Position numbers and translations under genes: made by a program. A DNA stretch of 64,000 nucleotides, from positions 103,501-167,500 of the forward strand of contig CAUYUJ010015755.1 in the NCBI GenBank assembly GCA_963575745.1, given 5' to 3'. Of the stretch, positions 48,580-59,185 are shown in pieces (position 1 is the stretch's first letter; each line of letters begins with the position of its first letter). The stretch comes from Prorocentrum cordatum (Eukaryota > Sar > Dinophyceae > Prorocentrales > Prorocentraceae). A model generated the notes under the pieces. That model worked only from the letters and a program-made list of their open reading frames with translations, ran no database searches and was not told where the DNA came from.

Positions 48580-49090
48580 CATGATCTTTTCTGGTGTTTG
48601 TGGTGACAGTTGGGGGGGGCTCTTGGGCGCATTTTGGGGGTCTTGGTAGCAATATTTTTGGGACCGTTCCAACGGCCCCTTCGTTGTCCCCCTCGTGGCC
48701 CTCGCTTGAGCCCTTTCAGAGGACTCTTGGGCTTTCTTGGAGGGCCACCTGGGTAACATTTGGGCCTCTTGGGCCGACTTGGGGCTGTCTTTGGGCCGTC
48801 TGAGGTCGTATTGGAGCGATGTTGGAGGCCTCTTGGATTGTCTTGGAGCGTCGGAAGCCTGAAAAGACGAAAACGCGAAATTCTCACAATAACGCGTGGA
48901 ACATTTACGAGTTGGGCATATTGGCTCCCTTCGGGGTTCCTCTTGGGGCACTCTTGACCGTCTTCGGGCTTCTTAGGCCGTCTTGAAGCCATGTTGACCC
49001 CTCGTAGGGCTCTCCGACACCAGCTCAGAGTCCTCATGGGCCGTCTTGGGGCTCTCTTGGGACCGTCTTAGTCCATCTTGTTGGGGCCCA
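48580..49090 (+). mobile_element. FB-arm relic
   Basis: CTTGGGGG, CTTGGAGCG units and the core GTCGGAAGCCTGAAAAGACG at 48849, in the same order as the FB right arm. Confidence 0.65.
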
Positions 49091-49825
49091 CCGACACCCA
49101 GAGAAGTCATGCGGCACACCCCAGAAGCCACGCGGAACACCCCAACCGGCAATTGGGATTTGTTCCCTTTCTGGGATGACCTCGTGGGGTGCTGATGCGA
49201 TAGCGGGGTTATGATTGGATGCGAATGTGTTGAAATTTGGCCGGCCTGGCGTATGAGTGGGTTGCAAGTGCCTCAGGTGGCCTGGGGGTGTTGGCTGCTG
49301 GCTTGGGCTACCTGGGCTCCGCTCCGAGAGAGTTTCCAAGAGGTTCCAACGAGGCAAAACTGATTGATCACGTTTTGTCTTGGCGGCGTCCAAGGCGCTC
49401 CAGGGCCCCAGAGATCCTTACTAGGACGGCCGGGAGGGGCCCCGCGAGAGCCCCCGGCGGGCTCCCAGGCGGCCCAAGAGGGGCTCAACACAGTCACAAG
49501 AGGGTCCCAGGACAACCCATGTCACTACCCACCAAAACACCCCAACCCAACCCGCAGGCTCAGATTTACCCTCGATTTCCAGTGGGGGGGGGGTCGGGAA
49601 ACATCGAAAAAACACATGTGGAACCCTTACCCCCCCCAACCCGAAATTCGGGTCTTCGGGTTGGGTTGGGGTGGTCTGGTAGGTAGTCACCATGAGGCCG
49701 TCAAGTTGGCTCCAGGACGGCCCCAAGAGACTCCCGACACGGCCTCGAAGGGCCCCTATGCGGCCCAAGAGGGTTCCAGGTCAGTTCAAGAGGGACCCAA
49801 GACGGTCTAGGAGTATCTTCAGGAG
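49091..49825 (-). mobile_element. Unassigned stretch followed by an inverted FB-type array
   Basis: 49361-49550 and 49680-49820 carry CCAAGAGGGNCC/CCAAGACGG units, the complement of the CTTGGGGCC array. 49560-49680 contains an AACCCGAA/TTCGGGTT pair flanking CCCACC runs. 49091-49360 is unassigned. Confidence 0.45.
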
Positions 49826-50590
49826 TTTCATCCATATTCCTTCGTATTTGATCCCTTTCAAGAGGCCATTGCAGCGCGCCAATAGGACCTCCATATCGTC
49901 AAGTCTAGTTCACACCCTTCGGTCTTCATCATTCGTTCGACGAATTTGGCGATATTCGGTTCTTCGGCTGAAGCAGCTACACGGCGTCCTTGGGAGAGGT
50001 CGTAGATTATCCGCAAAAAGTCTCGAGACGACATTGCGACTCCACTGTGACCTCGTGTGTATGGCATCGTTACACGGCCCAATTTCCGCGCCATGCATTG
50101 GTGCCCTAGCTGATTAGCTACATAACGAGAACTTGCGCCCGGTCGAAGCGCACGCGACGGTCCCAGTTCAGATGGTAGTGTGATGCCCACTTACGTAAGG
50201 ATGACACTCCCGGTAGGTTGCATTCAGAATCTGCGCTGGTGTATCATAGGTCGAGAATTGGCAATTGGCCTTCTCTCATTGAACACGCTCAATCCAGTTT
50301 CATCCCGCTTTATCCAGCTGACTGTCATTTAATCCAGCCTATTCCTCGTCTCAATCACGCCAAATCCGATCCAATGGCCTCTAAATCGGGCTTGATGGTC
50401 CTTCATCGTTTGGACGAAGACCTCCCCCAGACGTTGCATCCTAGACTACGTTGGCACAGTTGACTTCAGGGCGCAATTTCCACTGTCCTACCAATCCTCC
50501 GTCCCAGATGTCCGACGTAGTGATTATTCGAGGGGGGAGGGGGGGGTACAAAATGTTCCCACCCATAATTAGGCCTGGACCCAATCCGAC
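49826..50590. other. Moderate-GC stretch, weak minus-strand frame
   Basis: The minus frame 49858-50190 reads ...RDFLRIIYDLSQGRRVAASA... and ends in a Trp/Arg-rich segment. It looks protein-like but has no recognised family. Left as unassigned. Confidence 0.3.
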
Positions 50591-50830
50591 TGGTTCTTCA
50601 TCCTGAGTCGTGGTTTGACGGTCCTGTGGCCCAGTGAGGGCCTGTGGAGGCCGGCAGATGCCCAAATTTCCGAGGGGAGCTGGTCCGTCACGGGGTCACA
50701 TTGGGCTTCATTTGCCAGCGGGCCAAGAAGTAAGAATCGGTTGCCCAGCCATGGTCATTTCAAGGAGGTGGGCCCTGAACCGTCATCGTCAGAGCCATCC
50801 CCACCGCGGTAGGGTCAGTTGGCTCTCCCA
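50590..50830 (+). repeat. Dispersed repeat shared with 53540-53775
   Basis: CGTCAGAGCCATYCC, a GGGGACAGGGTMAGTTGGCTCTCCCA-type segment and a common order of flanking pieces are present at both sites. No termini identified. Confidence 0.5.
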
Positions 50831-51338
50831 GCGCACCCCCTCCAGGTGGGGGTCGGTGCCCCGAAGTTCCAGGGAGAAGGCACCCATCCCCACCCAGGGG
50901 TGGGTGGGCTTTTTTAAGCAGGGCACAGTCGCCTCAGCGGGTGTGGGAATTGCGTTTTCCTCGTCCTGGCGGAATGGCTCCGCGGGTGTGGGAATTTGCG
51001 TCTTTTTCTCGTCCTGGCCGAGGGCGAGCGGCGCCCGGGCAGTCCCGAGGCGCCGCCTGCGGGCGTTGGCGGCCCCTGGCGGCGGTGGGTCCCTGTGGCG
51101 ATTAGCACCGCGCGGCGCCCGGCGGCGGCGAGCCCAGGGGGGGAAGCGGCAATGGGGCGGACCTCTACTCGGGAGGCGCGGCCCGGTGCCCAGGCCGTCG
51201 GAGGCGTCTTCGGGGGCCTGCCCCGGAGAGGCGCAGAGCTCTCTCTCGGAGGGCGCGAGGGCTTCCGAGGAGCCCCGCGCCGCCTTCCTGAGGATGCCCG
51301 CTCCTCAGCCTTACTTCCCCCCTCCCTCGCTCGCTTTA
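50831..51338. other. No gene recognised
   Basis: A short duplication (GCGGGTGTGGGAATT(T)GCGT...CTCGTCCTGGC) lies at 50936-50968 and 50980-51020. GC-rich frames without domains. Confidence 0.4.
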
Positions 51339-51509
51339 GGTCGGCCTGTCCCTCTACAGGGGGATGTTCGACGAACTATAAAAAGATAACAATAGTTCAA
51401 AATATAATCTGGGGACTATTCTTTTAGTATTTGTTGGCCCTTTTGGAATATTTTGTTTGATTTTTTTATTTTTCGTCGAAAATCCCCCTGTAGGGGGACA
51501 CGCCCGACA
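51339..51509 (+). mobile_element. TIR-5 copy 4, TA duplication
   Basis: GGTCGGCCTGTCCCTCTAC start and GGGGACACGCCCGACA end, TA on both sides (51337-51338, 51510-51511). Shares ATCTGGGGACTATT and TATTTTTCGTCGAAAATCCC with the other copies. Confidence 0.82.
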
Positions 51510-51524
51510 TAACGCTCGCTGCCG

Positions 51525-51795
51525 AGCCCAGTAATCAAGGGTCGCCAGTGCTGGGCTGGTGCCGTGGGAGCAGGTGGCTCCCAGTGGCGGGCGGCGCCCG
51601 AGGAATCCAGGGTCGCCATTTCGGAACTCCCCGGCGGCGGGTGGACCTTCCTGTTGCGGCCGGTGCCTAGGAATCGAGGGTCACCATCTCCGGACTGGGG
51701 CCCTGTGGGCGGGTGGGTTCCTGTGGCGAGCGGTGCCCAGGATTCAAGGGTTGCCATCTCCAGGACGGGGCCCCGAAGTCGGGTTTGGTATGGCG
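51525..51795 (+). repeat. ~70-bp tandem repeat, four units
   Basis: Units start GCCCAGTAATCAAGGGTCGCC, GCCCGAGGAATCCAGGGTCG, GCCTAGGAATCGAGGGTCAC and GCCCAGGATTCAAGGGTTGC at 51527, 51596, 51665 and 51735. Confidence 0.85.
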
Positions 51796-52337
51796 CCGTG
51801 GGGGGCCCATCGGGGGCGCCGCAGGGGGTTCCGCATGACGCAACTCCATCCTGGGAAGCTGAAAACACATGAGGCGGCCGGGCCCGGCTGTGTTTGCTCG
51901 TTGGGGCTTCTGTTTTTGTTTGCGTCGGCGGCGAAGAATACCCTGGGGTGAGGTGTGTTCCCGCCGCTTAATTTGGGGAGTGGGTGGGCCCGCGCGCTCC
52001 CCCCGAGGGGCGCTGGTTTCACCAGGGCCCGCCTTCTGTTTTTGTTGTCTGTGACTTCTCTGGGGCGCCCCCGGGCCACGTCAAACTGGTCTGGATTCGG
52101 CGGGTCCAGTGAAGCTCGCTCCCCCGCTTCCTGCGTCACCGCCCACATCCGTGTACTTCATCGCTGCCGCCGAGCCGTTCTGTCTGTTGTCTGTGGCCGA
52201 GGCGGCGAGGCAGAGTGGGGCGCAGGCCTGTCGGGGGGAGGCGCTGCGCCGAGGAGCAGGAATGCGACGGCGCGCAACTCAAAGCGGGCCTGTCCGCAGG
52301 ATGAGCCGGGGCCGAGAATGCGGGACATCCCTCCGTG
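51796..52337. other. No gene recognised
   Basis: Frames on both strands lack domains. TTCTGTTTTTGTT(T/G) occurs twice (51908, 52030). Confidence 0.4.
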
Positions 52338-52580
52338 GGACCAGGCCTCCTCCTCCTCCTCCTCCTCCCTCCTCCTCCTCCTCCTCCTCCCTCCTCCTCC
52401 TCCTCCTCCTCCTCCTCCTCCTCCTCCTCCTCCTCCTTCTCCTCCTCCTCCTCCTCCCCTGCCTCCTCCTCCTTCCTCCTCCCCCGCCTCCTCCTCCTCC
52501 TCCGCCTCCTTCCTCCTCTTCCTCCTCCTCCCCTCCTCCTCCTCCTCCTCCTCCTCCTCCTCCTCCTCCTCCTCCTCCTC
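52338..52580 (-). repeat. (CTC)n microsatellite, about 240 bp
   Basis: CTC triplets with occasional CTT, CCC and GCC. Produces long poly-Leu/Ser/Pro and minus poly-Glu/Arg frames. Confidence 0.95.
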
Positions 52581-52666
52581 AGTCGTACGCAACATGTTTG
52601 TCCAAGCAGGGCCTCCACGAGCGAAAGCCAGCAGCAATCAGATACGACCGTGCACGGGTCCCAGCT

Positions 52667-52860
52667 TCACGTTGCTCCCATCGTACTTGAGGACCACATC
52701 AGCGAAACAGTTTCGAGCATCCAGGAAAGTACCGAAACAGTTTCGAACGAGTATCGCCTCCCAGGGCCCGACACGTGAAAACCCTCCAGTTTCGGTACTT
52801 CATTGGCGCTCGATATTCGTTATGGTGGCCAAGGCTAAAGTAGGTTGGAACATCACAAGC
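52667..52860 (-). mobile_element. TIR-7 copy 2 (inverted)
   Basis: Reverse complement of 54101-54286: CGAAACAGTTTCGA, GGGCCCGACACGTGAAAA and TTTCGGTACTTCATTGGCGC correspond. Confidence 0.72.
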
Positions 52861-53540
52861 CCAGCTCCACTCCTCGTCTTTGATTTCTCCACGACGCGAG
52901 GATGTCTGGGGTTCTCGTGTCCTTGAGCTTGTTGCCGAGCTCTGAGGCGATCCACACATTCGAGGCCAAGCTTGCGATGGCCGCCCTGCCGTCGGCCGCG
53001 CTGCCCGTGACGGTGAAGAACACGTTCATCAATCTGGCAGGGCCAGGGGCTACGTGGCAACGGTCGGGGGTGATGGGCTCGAGGGGGAACGCATCGACCC
53101 CCAGTCGCCCACTGATCGTCCACAGGGGCCTGATGGCCCAACCCGCCAAGGAACGTGCGGATTCGCTCTCGAGACCCTACGGCCGATCAGTCGGCGATTT
53201 GTCGCCGATTCCAGGTCAAGGCTTCCCCCCCTGAGCTGATCCACCCCTATCGTTGCCGCTCAGGGGTCTCGTAAACCATAGGACACCGCAGTCAGGTGGC
53301 AAAGGGGAGCCCGTGACTGTGCTGATGGGCTGCAGTCCGACGAGGGCTACGGTCAGGAACTCTTTGGCTTAGCGTGTGGCGCCGCCAGTGCGGGCCCACC
53401 ACCCCTCGGGGCAACACGCCAACCAAGTCGCGGTCCCCAGGCATCAAACGCCCCGAGCCCTTCCCAGCCTCCCGCCCCTCGGAGCGGAGCGACGCGCTGC
53501 CCGCTTGCGGGGCACAGCCTGATATTTCAAAGCACCAGTT
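52861..53540. other. Unassigned; weak exon-like frame at 52940-53080
   Basis: The plus frame near 52945-53060 reads TFEAKLAMAALPSAALPVTV followed by KNTFINLAG. It is less biased than chance frames here, but no family or splice sites are established. Confidence 0.25.
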
Positions 53541-53775
53541 CCCGACCATTGAGCGGTGGCAGCGGATGTCGGTGGGACGGGTACGGGGGCGAAGTGGTAC
53601 GCTTCCGTCTGCAGTTGGCTACTGCTTGTGCTGGTCGGAGCCAGTCCCTTGGACGTGGCCCACGACCTCAACATCGTCAGAGCCATTCCAGCGCCGGCGG
53701 GGACAGGGTAAGTTGGCTCTCCCACAGGAAGCGCCCCTCGTGCTGGGATGCGTTCTGCGATTGACGATGGGGGAG
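53540..53775 (+). repeat. Second copy of the dispersed repeat at 50590-50830
   Basis: CATCGTCAGAGCCATTCC and AGGGTAAGTTGGCTCTCCCA match the first copy in order and spacing. Confidence 0.5.
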
Positions 53776-54100
53776 GTCGGCCGGCCGGCGGGGCCAAGCT
53801 TTCCCTGGTGGTGGTGATCCGGGATGATCTTGTTCTAAAGGCTCACTCCGCTCCGTCGACCCCCAGAATGGAACGTGTGAGGCTTTTTTGTTGCCGCATC
53901 TTGTCGCGGTGTTTGCGTTTAGCTGTTGCTGATCCGACCTCCTCGCGTCTGTTGCGGGGCTTCCTGGGGGCCGGGGTCTCTTGAGAGCCCAGGGGGCGGC
54001 TTCATGGGAGCCTTTTCAGGCCGCCTGGGGGCGTTCAGGGGCCCCCATTGCGGGCTTCTTGGGAGCCTCCTGAAGGCATGCTGGGTGTCTTGGGTTATGA
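53776..54100 (+). mobile_element. Weak FB-array relic
   Basis: CTTGGGAGCC, CCTGGGGGC and CTTGGGAGCCTCCTG units from about 53960 to 54090. The first part is unassigned. Confidence 0.4.
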
Positions 54101-54286
54101 TGTTCCATAGCCTTGATCACCAGAAAGAATTTCGAGCACCAGATGATATACCGAAACTCAGGGATTTTCACGTGTCGGGCCCTGGTAGACACTCGCCCGA
54201 CACTGTTTCGACACTGTTTCGACACTGCACTTTTCCGGATGCTCGAAATTATTTCTGGGATGTGGTCCTGAAGTAGGATGGGAACA
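54101..54286 (+). mobile_element. TIR-7 copy 3, reference
   Basis: TGTTCCAT start and ATGGGAACA end, inner inverted pair AATTTCGAGCA / GCTCGAAATT. Contains the tandem CACTGTTTCGACACTGTTTC. Confidence 0.75.
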
Positions 54287-54435
54287 ACATCAATCTTGGG
54301 GGCCCTCTTGGGTTCGAGGGCTCCCAGGGCCCCTGCGAGTTCCCCTCTTTGGCTCTCTGGGGCCCGTCTTGGGGCTCTCCTGGAGGCCTCTTGGGCAGTC
54401 CTGTGGCTTTGCTTGGGCCGCCCCCGGGCCCGGTG
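54287..54435 (+). mobile_element. FB-array fragment
   Basis: CTTGGGGGCC, CTTGGGGCTCT and CTTGGGCAGTC units. Confidence 0.5.
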
Positions 54436-54485
54436 TGTCAAGCAGTGGCGAAGCGTCCCGGCTTGCCTATAGTCCCACCAAACAG

Positions 54486-54630
54486 GGTTCTAAGAACCTT
54501 TCGAGGTTTCCACAAAATGTTCTTAGAACATTTCTGGCGGATTCTGTCTTGTTTTATCACATCGGGTGAATGTTCTAAGAACGTTGTTTTTGTTCTTAGA
54601 ACATTTTGGGGTTCTAAGAACATTTCGTGG
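54486..54630. repeat. Cluster of GTTCTAAGAAC near-palindromes
   Basis: GTTCTAAGAAC or GTTCTTAGAAC occurs at 54487, 54519, 54572, 54593 and 54611. One half-related site (GATGTTCTTAGAG) lies at 55503. Two sites are extended on both sides by AACATTT or ATGTTC. Confidence 0.88.
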
Positions 54631-55931
54631 TAGGCCTGGAGTGGCGGGACGGTCGGTCCCTGCTCAAGTCTTGGGGGACCACCCGGCGGGCTGCCCAGGG
54701 CTTGCAGAACCCCGACGCAGCGAGGACGTGGAAAAGAGGCTAACACCTGTGGGAAATCGACGAACCGCTGCCTCTCGCGAGCCTCTTGGGGGTTCTCTCG
54801 GGGTCCCCTTTCGGGGCATGAGGAGGAGGAGGAGGAGGAGGAGGAGGAGGAGGAGGAGGAGGAGGAGGCGAAGGCGAAGGCGGAGTAAGTATGAGGGAGG
54901 GGAGGGAGGAAAAGGCAGAGTAGGACAAGCTACAGCGGTTGCACGAGAGCTGGCAGCGAGGGAGAAAGTGGATTCAGGATCGAGTGGGACGAGAGTCGAG
55001 GCTGGAAGGTGGAAAGAGGAGCGACGAGGGATGATAAGGGGATGCTGAGGAGGAGGGGGAGGCAGTGGATGGAAGGGGTGGAAAGGATGTGCGATGGGCG
55101 TTTGAAGCGTGAGGTGGGAGAAAGTGGGAGAGGAAACGAAAAGAAGGAGGACGAGGACGTTAAGGGATGGGGGATGACAAGGGAGGAATGCAGAGCATAA
55201 GCACGAGCAGTAGCAGAAGGATCGTGACCAGCTCTAGCGCCGCTGCGACCAGCTCACCCACGGCATCACAGCTACGGCCGCGTGCCCAGTCCACCCCTGC
55301 GTGGGTCGCGGACTGACTTAGGATCTCAACGCTATCGCGCTCACTCTTTCCTCTTGCAGGACTGCCACGACCACTTTCAGATCTTGCCCTATTGCCACTG
55401 CTCCCACGAGCTCCACCACCACAGCACCACTAGCACCAGCACTGCCATTTCATGTGCGGCACAAGGGCCGTTCAACTCTCGAGTTTCTGGCGGGAGTCGA
55501 CAGATGTTCTTAGAGTCGTCCGTCCTGAGCGGGGCGTTGTGGCCACACAGGTCTGTCAAATAGTGGTCCTTGCGATCGATGTTGTATGTCTCACATTCTG
55601 GTACAATGTTGTCATTACATGTTGACGTCACAAGACATGTGTTATCTCCTTGCGGTAACGAGTGTGACCAGGAGAGGGGGAGTGGGGGAGGGTGTCGGTC
55701 CCGTCACGATTCTCGCCAGCGCCGTCTGAGAATGCTGAGGAATGGCTAATTCCCTTACGACGCCGGCGCAGATCGTGGTGACGCAGCCAGGGGGGCGCAG
55801 GGCGTGGAGGTGGGGCCTGTCACAGGCGCAGGTGCGAATCATAGAAAACTAGGACCTCTATCTTGATGCCCGAAGTAGAAGGGATAACATGGGTACGATG
55901 CCAAAGCTGCACACAGGTTGGCCAAATACGA
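54631..55931. other. No gene; (GAG)n at 54820-54868
   Basis: 54890-55200 is purine-rich with GGAGGGAGGA and AGGAGGACGAGG pieces. 55200-55930 is moderate-GC with short frames lacking domains. Confidence 0.45.
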
Positions 55932-55960
55932 TAGCGGCCGCTGCTGTCCAGCGTCGAGTA

Positions 55961-56133
55961 CAGTCGGGGCACTGAGGAAGGAACCTTCGTTGGGGAGGGG
56001 CTCGGTGTTCCTTAGTTGTTTTGCAGTCCGCCTTTGGTTTTGCTTAGGGTTTCGATGGGAAATCGAAGTTTAACTGATGGGAAAAAGGGGCCTCGTTCCT
56101 TATTTAGGGTTCCTTAGGTCAACGCCCCCACTG
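55961..56133 (+). mobile_element. TIR-13 copy 2 between 29-bp direct repeats
   Basis: Ends CAGTCGGGGC / GCCCCCACTG. Immediately outside both ends lies the same 29-bp sequence, TAGCGGCCGCTGCTG(T/C)CCAG...GTCGAGTA, at 55932-55960 and 56134-56162 (28 of 29 identical). Confidence 0.82.
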
Positions 56134-56162
56134 TAGCGGCCGCTGCTGCCCAGCGTCGAGTA

Positions 56163-56570
56163 TGACATCCGCCTCGTGCGCCGCAGTCGCCATCTGGACA
56201 TTGACTGGGGCACAGCGCGGCGGCGGCAGCGGAGCCGCCGAGGCCAGTCAGCTGGCAAGGGGCAAGGAGTCACTTGGCATCGCTCGGACGTGTGCATTTT
56301 TCTTCCGGCGAGGACCATCGAGGAACATCCTTGATCATTTCGCGAAAAAACCACGCACGAAACCGAAAAAAACACAGGGAATGGACGTCCGAGCGATGGC
56401 CAGGTCAAGCCGCGCAGAGAGGCGACCTGGCCCCCAGGTGACCAGTCTCGACTGCGCGGGCTCCAAGGTGATGGAGTTCCCATGGGCAGCTGGATGCCCT
56501 GCGGGCCGTCTCGTCGCCACGGCGCCGATGACGGCGCTAGGTGGCCCGCGCACATTCTCCAACTGCCTGC
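56163..56570. other. No gene recognised
   Basis: Frames on both strands, no domains. Confidence 0.4.
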
Positions 56571-56574
56571 GCAT

Positions 56575-56790
56575 TAGCTAGGTGCTTCCCGTTCCACTGG
56601 TTCCGACGATGACGACTGGCGTTGTGCCCTCCAGCCCATGAGGCGCCCGCTCCGTTCCCTTCCACCTGCCTGCGCACCAGTTCGGTGATTTCCCGTCGTA
56701 CCTGGATCCGACGACGACGACCACCGCGGTGCGCCTTCCAAACCCAGGAGGCCACCGCTCCCGTCTTGTCCACTCGTCGGCGCACCAGTC
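56575..56790 (+). repeat. ~100-bp tandem duplication
   Basis: GGTGCTTCCCGTTCCACTGG...GCGCACCAGTTC (56581) is followed by GGTGATTTCCCGTCGTACCT...GCGCACCAGTCA (56686), diverged copies. Confidence 0.6.
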
Positions 56791-57829
56791 AATTAGGTGC
56801 TCTCCCTGCTGCGCCCCCTCTCCCCGGGCGCGTCCCCTGCCCGGGCCTCCGCGCGCCGTCCAGCCCGGGCGCGTGGAGCGGCCCGTCTGGCCCCCCCGCG
56901 GCTTGGCCCTCTGGTGCCCTGCAGCTCCCCGCCCTGCGGCGCGGCATCCGCCCCAGTTGGCGCGCCGCCGTTGGCACTGGCGCGCCCAGGGGCCGTCTGC
57001 CGCCTCCTGCCTGCTCCCATGGCGGGGCCCGCTGCCGCCTGCCCCCATCGCGCCCCCCGCCCCTGGCCTGCCGGGCCGGCGGAGCCCCTCCTCGGCACCG
57101 CGGCCCTATGGGGGCCGGGGCGCGGCCTCCCTGCCCACGGCCGCCTTGGGCACCGCCCCGCCGCCCCGGCGCTGCCGCTCCCCAGCAGCCGCCGCACTCT
57201 GCCCCCCCCCCGCGGGTCGCCTAACGAGCGGCGCGCGCGGCGCTGTGGGCCGCGCCCTGGTGGTGGCTGGCTCCCGCCGCCCCGGGGCTGCCCTGTCGGC
57301 AGCTCGCGCTGCCCCACTTGGGGGTCTCCGCCGTTGCGGTTCACCTCCCCCCGTGTTTGCCTCGCCCCGGGCCCGTGCCTGTTTTACCTGACACGCGGCG
57401 CCGCCCTCCTCCGGGCGCGCGGAGTGCCCTGCCCATCCCCAATGCATCCTTAGCGGCGGCCGTCCACGGCGACCCCCCCAGACTGCACCGCGCAGCGGCC
57501 CGTCCATCTCCCCGTCTTCCCCTTGCGGGAGCCTCGACCGTGCGTCTCTTGCACGGGTCTCCGCCAAGTCGTCCCGGGCTGTGATGCCGCGCGCCGGCCT
57601 TGGGATGGCGTGCGCTTCTCCACCGTATGCCCTGGGCCCCCCCCCCCGTCTTCCCCACCATTCCCCCCATAACGTCATGCCCCCCCCCCCCCGTGTGCGT
57701 CCACTGCACATCCGCAGTGCGTTCGGCACCACGGTCTGTCACAGTGGGGGGGCACCGGCGCGATGTCATGCCCCACCCTTCGCCCCCCCATTCCCCCTCC
57801 CCCCCCGCCCCACGACGCCCGCTTTCGGG
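56791..57829. other. Very GC-rich stretch, no gene recognised
   Basis: All six frames are long and Pro/Ala/Arg/Gly-rich. None shows a motif. C runs at 57640-57695 and 57785-57800. Confidence 0.45.
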
Positions 57830-57992
57830 GGTGGACAGAGCCCCCAACAGTGACACGTCGATTCGTGAACTGTCCGTTTTCGGCTCTCGAGAGGACGCCG
57901 TGGCCGCCATGTTCCAGGCTTGCGCCCGCCAGGCTTGGGCCTCAGGTCGCTTTCACTAAACCACGTTTTACTAAAGGGGGGTCTGTCCAACC
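57830..57992 (+). mobile_element. TIR-10 copy 2
   Basis: GGTGGACAGAGCCCCC start, GGGGGGTCTGTCCAACC end. Interior matches 35214-35374. Confidence 0.72.
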
Positions 57993-58343
57993 CCGAACCT
58001 CCCCCACTTTGTGGCGGAACGCGGTGCAGGCAATGTCCTTGTGTGATTCTGCGCCTTGCCCGCACGTTCTCTTTCACCACCGAGGATGGAGGAGGAGGAG
58101 GAGGAGGAGGAGGAGGAGGAGGAGGAGGAGAAGCATGGGGGAGGAAGAGCATGGGGGAGGAGGAGGGGTTGTCCATCCCCGACGCTCTCGCCGCGAGCAG
58201 AGTATGACATTGGGGGGGGGGGGGCCCGGGCAGGTGGAGCACGGCAGCCCGAAGCACGCGGCCAGGAGCTCCTCGCTGCCCCCGTCGCTCCACAGGCCGG
58301 GCGGGGCGGGGAGGGCGCGCCGCGCGCCGCGCGCTGCGCCGGG
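57993..58343. other. No gene; (GGA)n at 58083-58131
   Basis: GGA tract and a short GGGGGAGGA-rich continuation. GC-rich frames without domains. Confidence 0.45.
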
Positions 58344-58418
58344 CGGCCTAAAACGACGCGAAGATCGGGACAAAATCGGATCGGGATAACTCGAAATCTC
58401 TGAGAATCGGCGGGCTTG

Positions 58419-58627
58419 GAGCCTGTTTTTTTAGACTCTGGCAAGTTTACTTGCATGGACGGGGGGGGGGGGGCTGAGCCTGAAGCAAGCCTGGGGGGGG
58501 GGCGCGGAAATCACGCAAGTCGAAAGGCACTTGCACGCTAGTATTCGCTTGAAGAGGGGCGAGGGGGGGGGGGGGGGGGCGAACGCCATGCAAGTAAACT
58601 TGCCTGAATCCAAAAAAAAACAGGCTC
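58419..58627 (-). mobile_element. TIR-1 copy 3, inserted in TIR-14, 3-bp duplication TTG
   Basis: GAGCCTG...CAGGCTC with TTG at 58416-58418 and 58628-58630. The empty site at 32030-32036 reads CTCCAAACCC with one CAA (TTG on the other strand). Confidence 0.92.
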
Positions 58628-58732
58628 TTGGAGGATGTATTGGGCGCCGCGGCCGCTCCAGAGCGTTCCGGAACGCTCTGAGAGCGCTGCGGATTGCTCT
58701 GGAGCGATTTATCCCGATCCTAGCCCTGTTTT

Positions 58733-58896
58733 TCAGGAGGGGAAAAAATCACACAGACACAATTAATCGTCGACTCCCAGGAAAATATGGGAAAATATGG
58801 GAAGTGGGGGGGAAGACAAAAACCCAGAAAATATAGGAAAATATAGGGAATCTGGTTATTTGTGTGTATTTATTTGTGTGTCCCAGGGCCCCTTCA
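58733..58896 (+). mobile_element. REP-V copy 5, inserted at the end of TIR-14, 5-bp duplication GTTTT
   Basis: TCAGGAGGGG...CCCAGGGCCCCTTCA, with GTTTT at 58728-58732 and 58897-58901. Hallmark CCAGGAAAATATGGGAAA. Confidence 0.8.
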
Positions 58897-59017
58897 GTTT
58901 TACGGCCCCGGAGGAGGCGGCGCGCCCTCGCGCGCGGCAGGCCTGCCGCCGCGGCGGCGCGGCGGCGAGCCCGCCACGGGCGTGGCAGGAGCCTGGACGC
59001 CGCCAGCGGCCCAGAAT

Positions 59018-59185
59018 CGACGGGGCGTTTCGAGGAGAAATACACATTCCCCCCAAAATAGTCCCAAATGGTCAGAAAGCATTCCAAACATAGTCCCCAG
59101 GCTATGTTTGGCACACTTTGGGAGTATGGTTGTAATGTTTTTTATTTTTCGTCGAAAATCCCCCTGTAGGGGGACAGGCCCGACC
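59018..59185 (+). mobile_element. TIR-5 copy 5, left end eroded
   Basis: TTTTTCGTCGAAAATCCCCC...GGGGACAGGCCCGACC followed by TA. The left end keeps only GAGGAGAAATACA-like remnants. Confidence 0.65.

Larger units (their letters stand above)
58349..58902 (-). mobile_element. TIR-14 copy 2 carrying two nested elements, 5-bp duplication CGGCC
   Basis: TAAAAC (58349) to GTTTTA (58902) after removal of TIR-1 and REP-V. CGGCC at 58344-58348 and 58903-58907. The interior matches the reverse complement of 31929-32101 segment by segment. Confidence 0.85.

Noticed and set aside
54486-54630. Heat-shock elements
   Set aside because: TTC and GAA blocks are separated by three bases here, not two as in the nTTCnnGAAn consensus.
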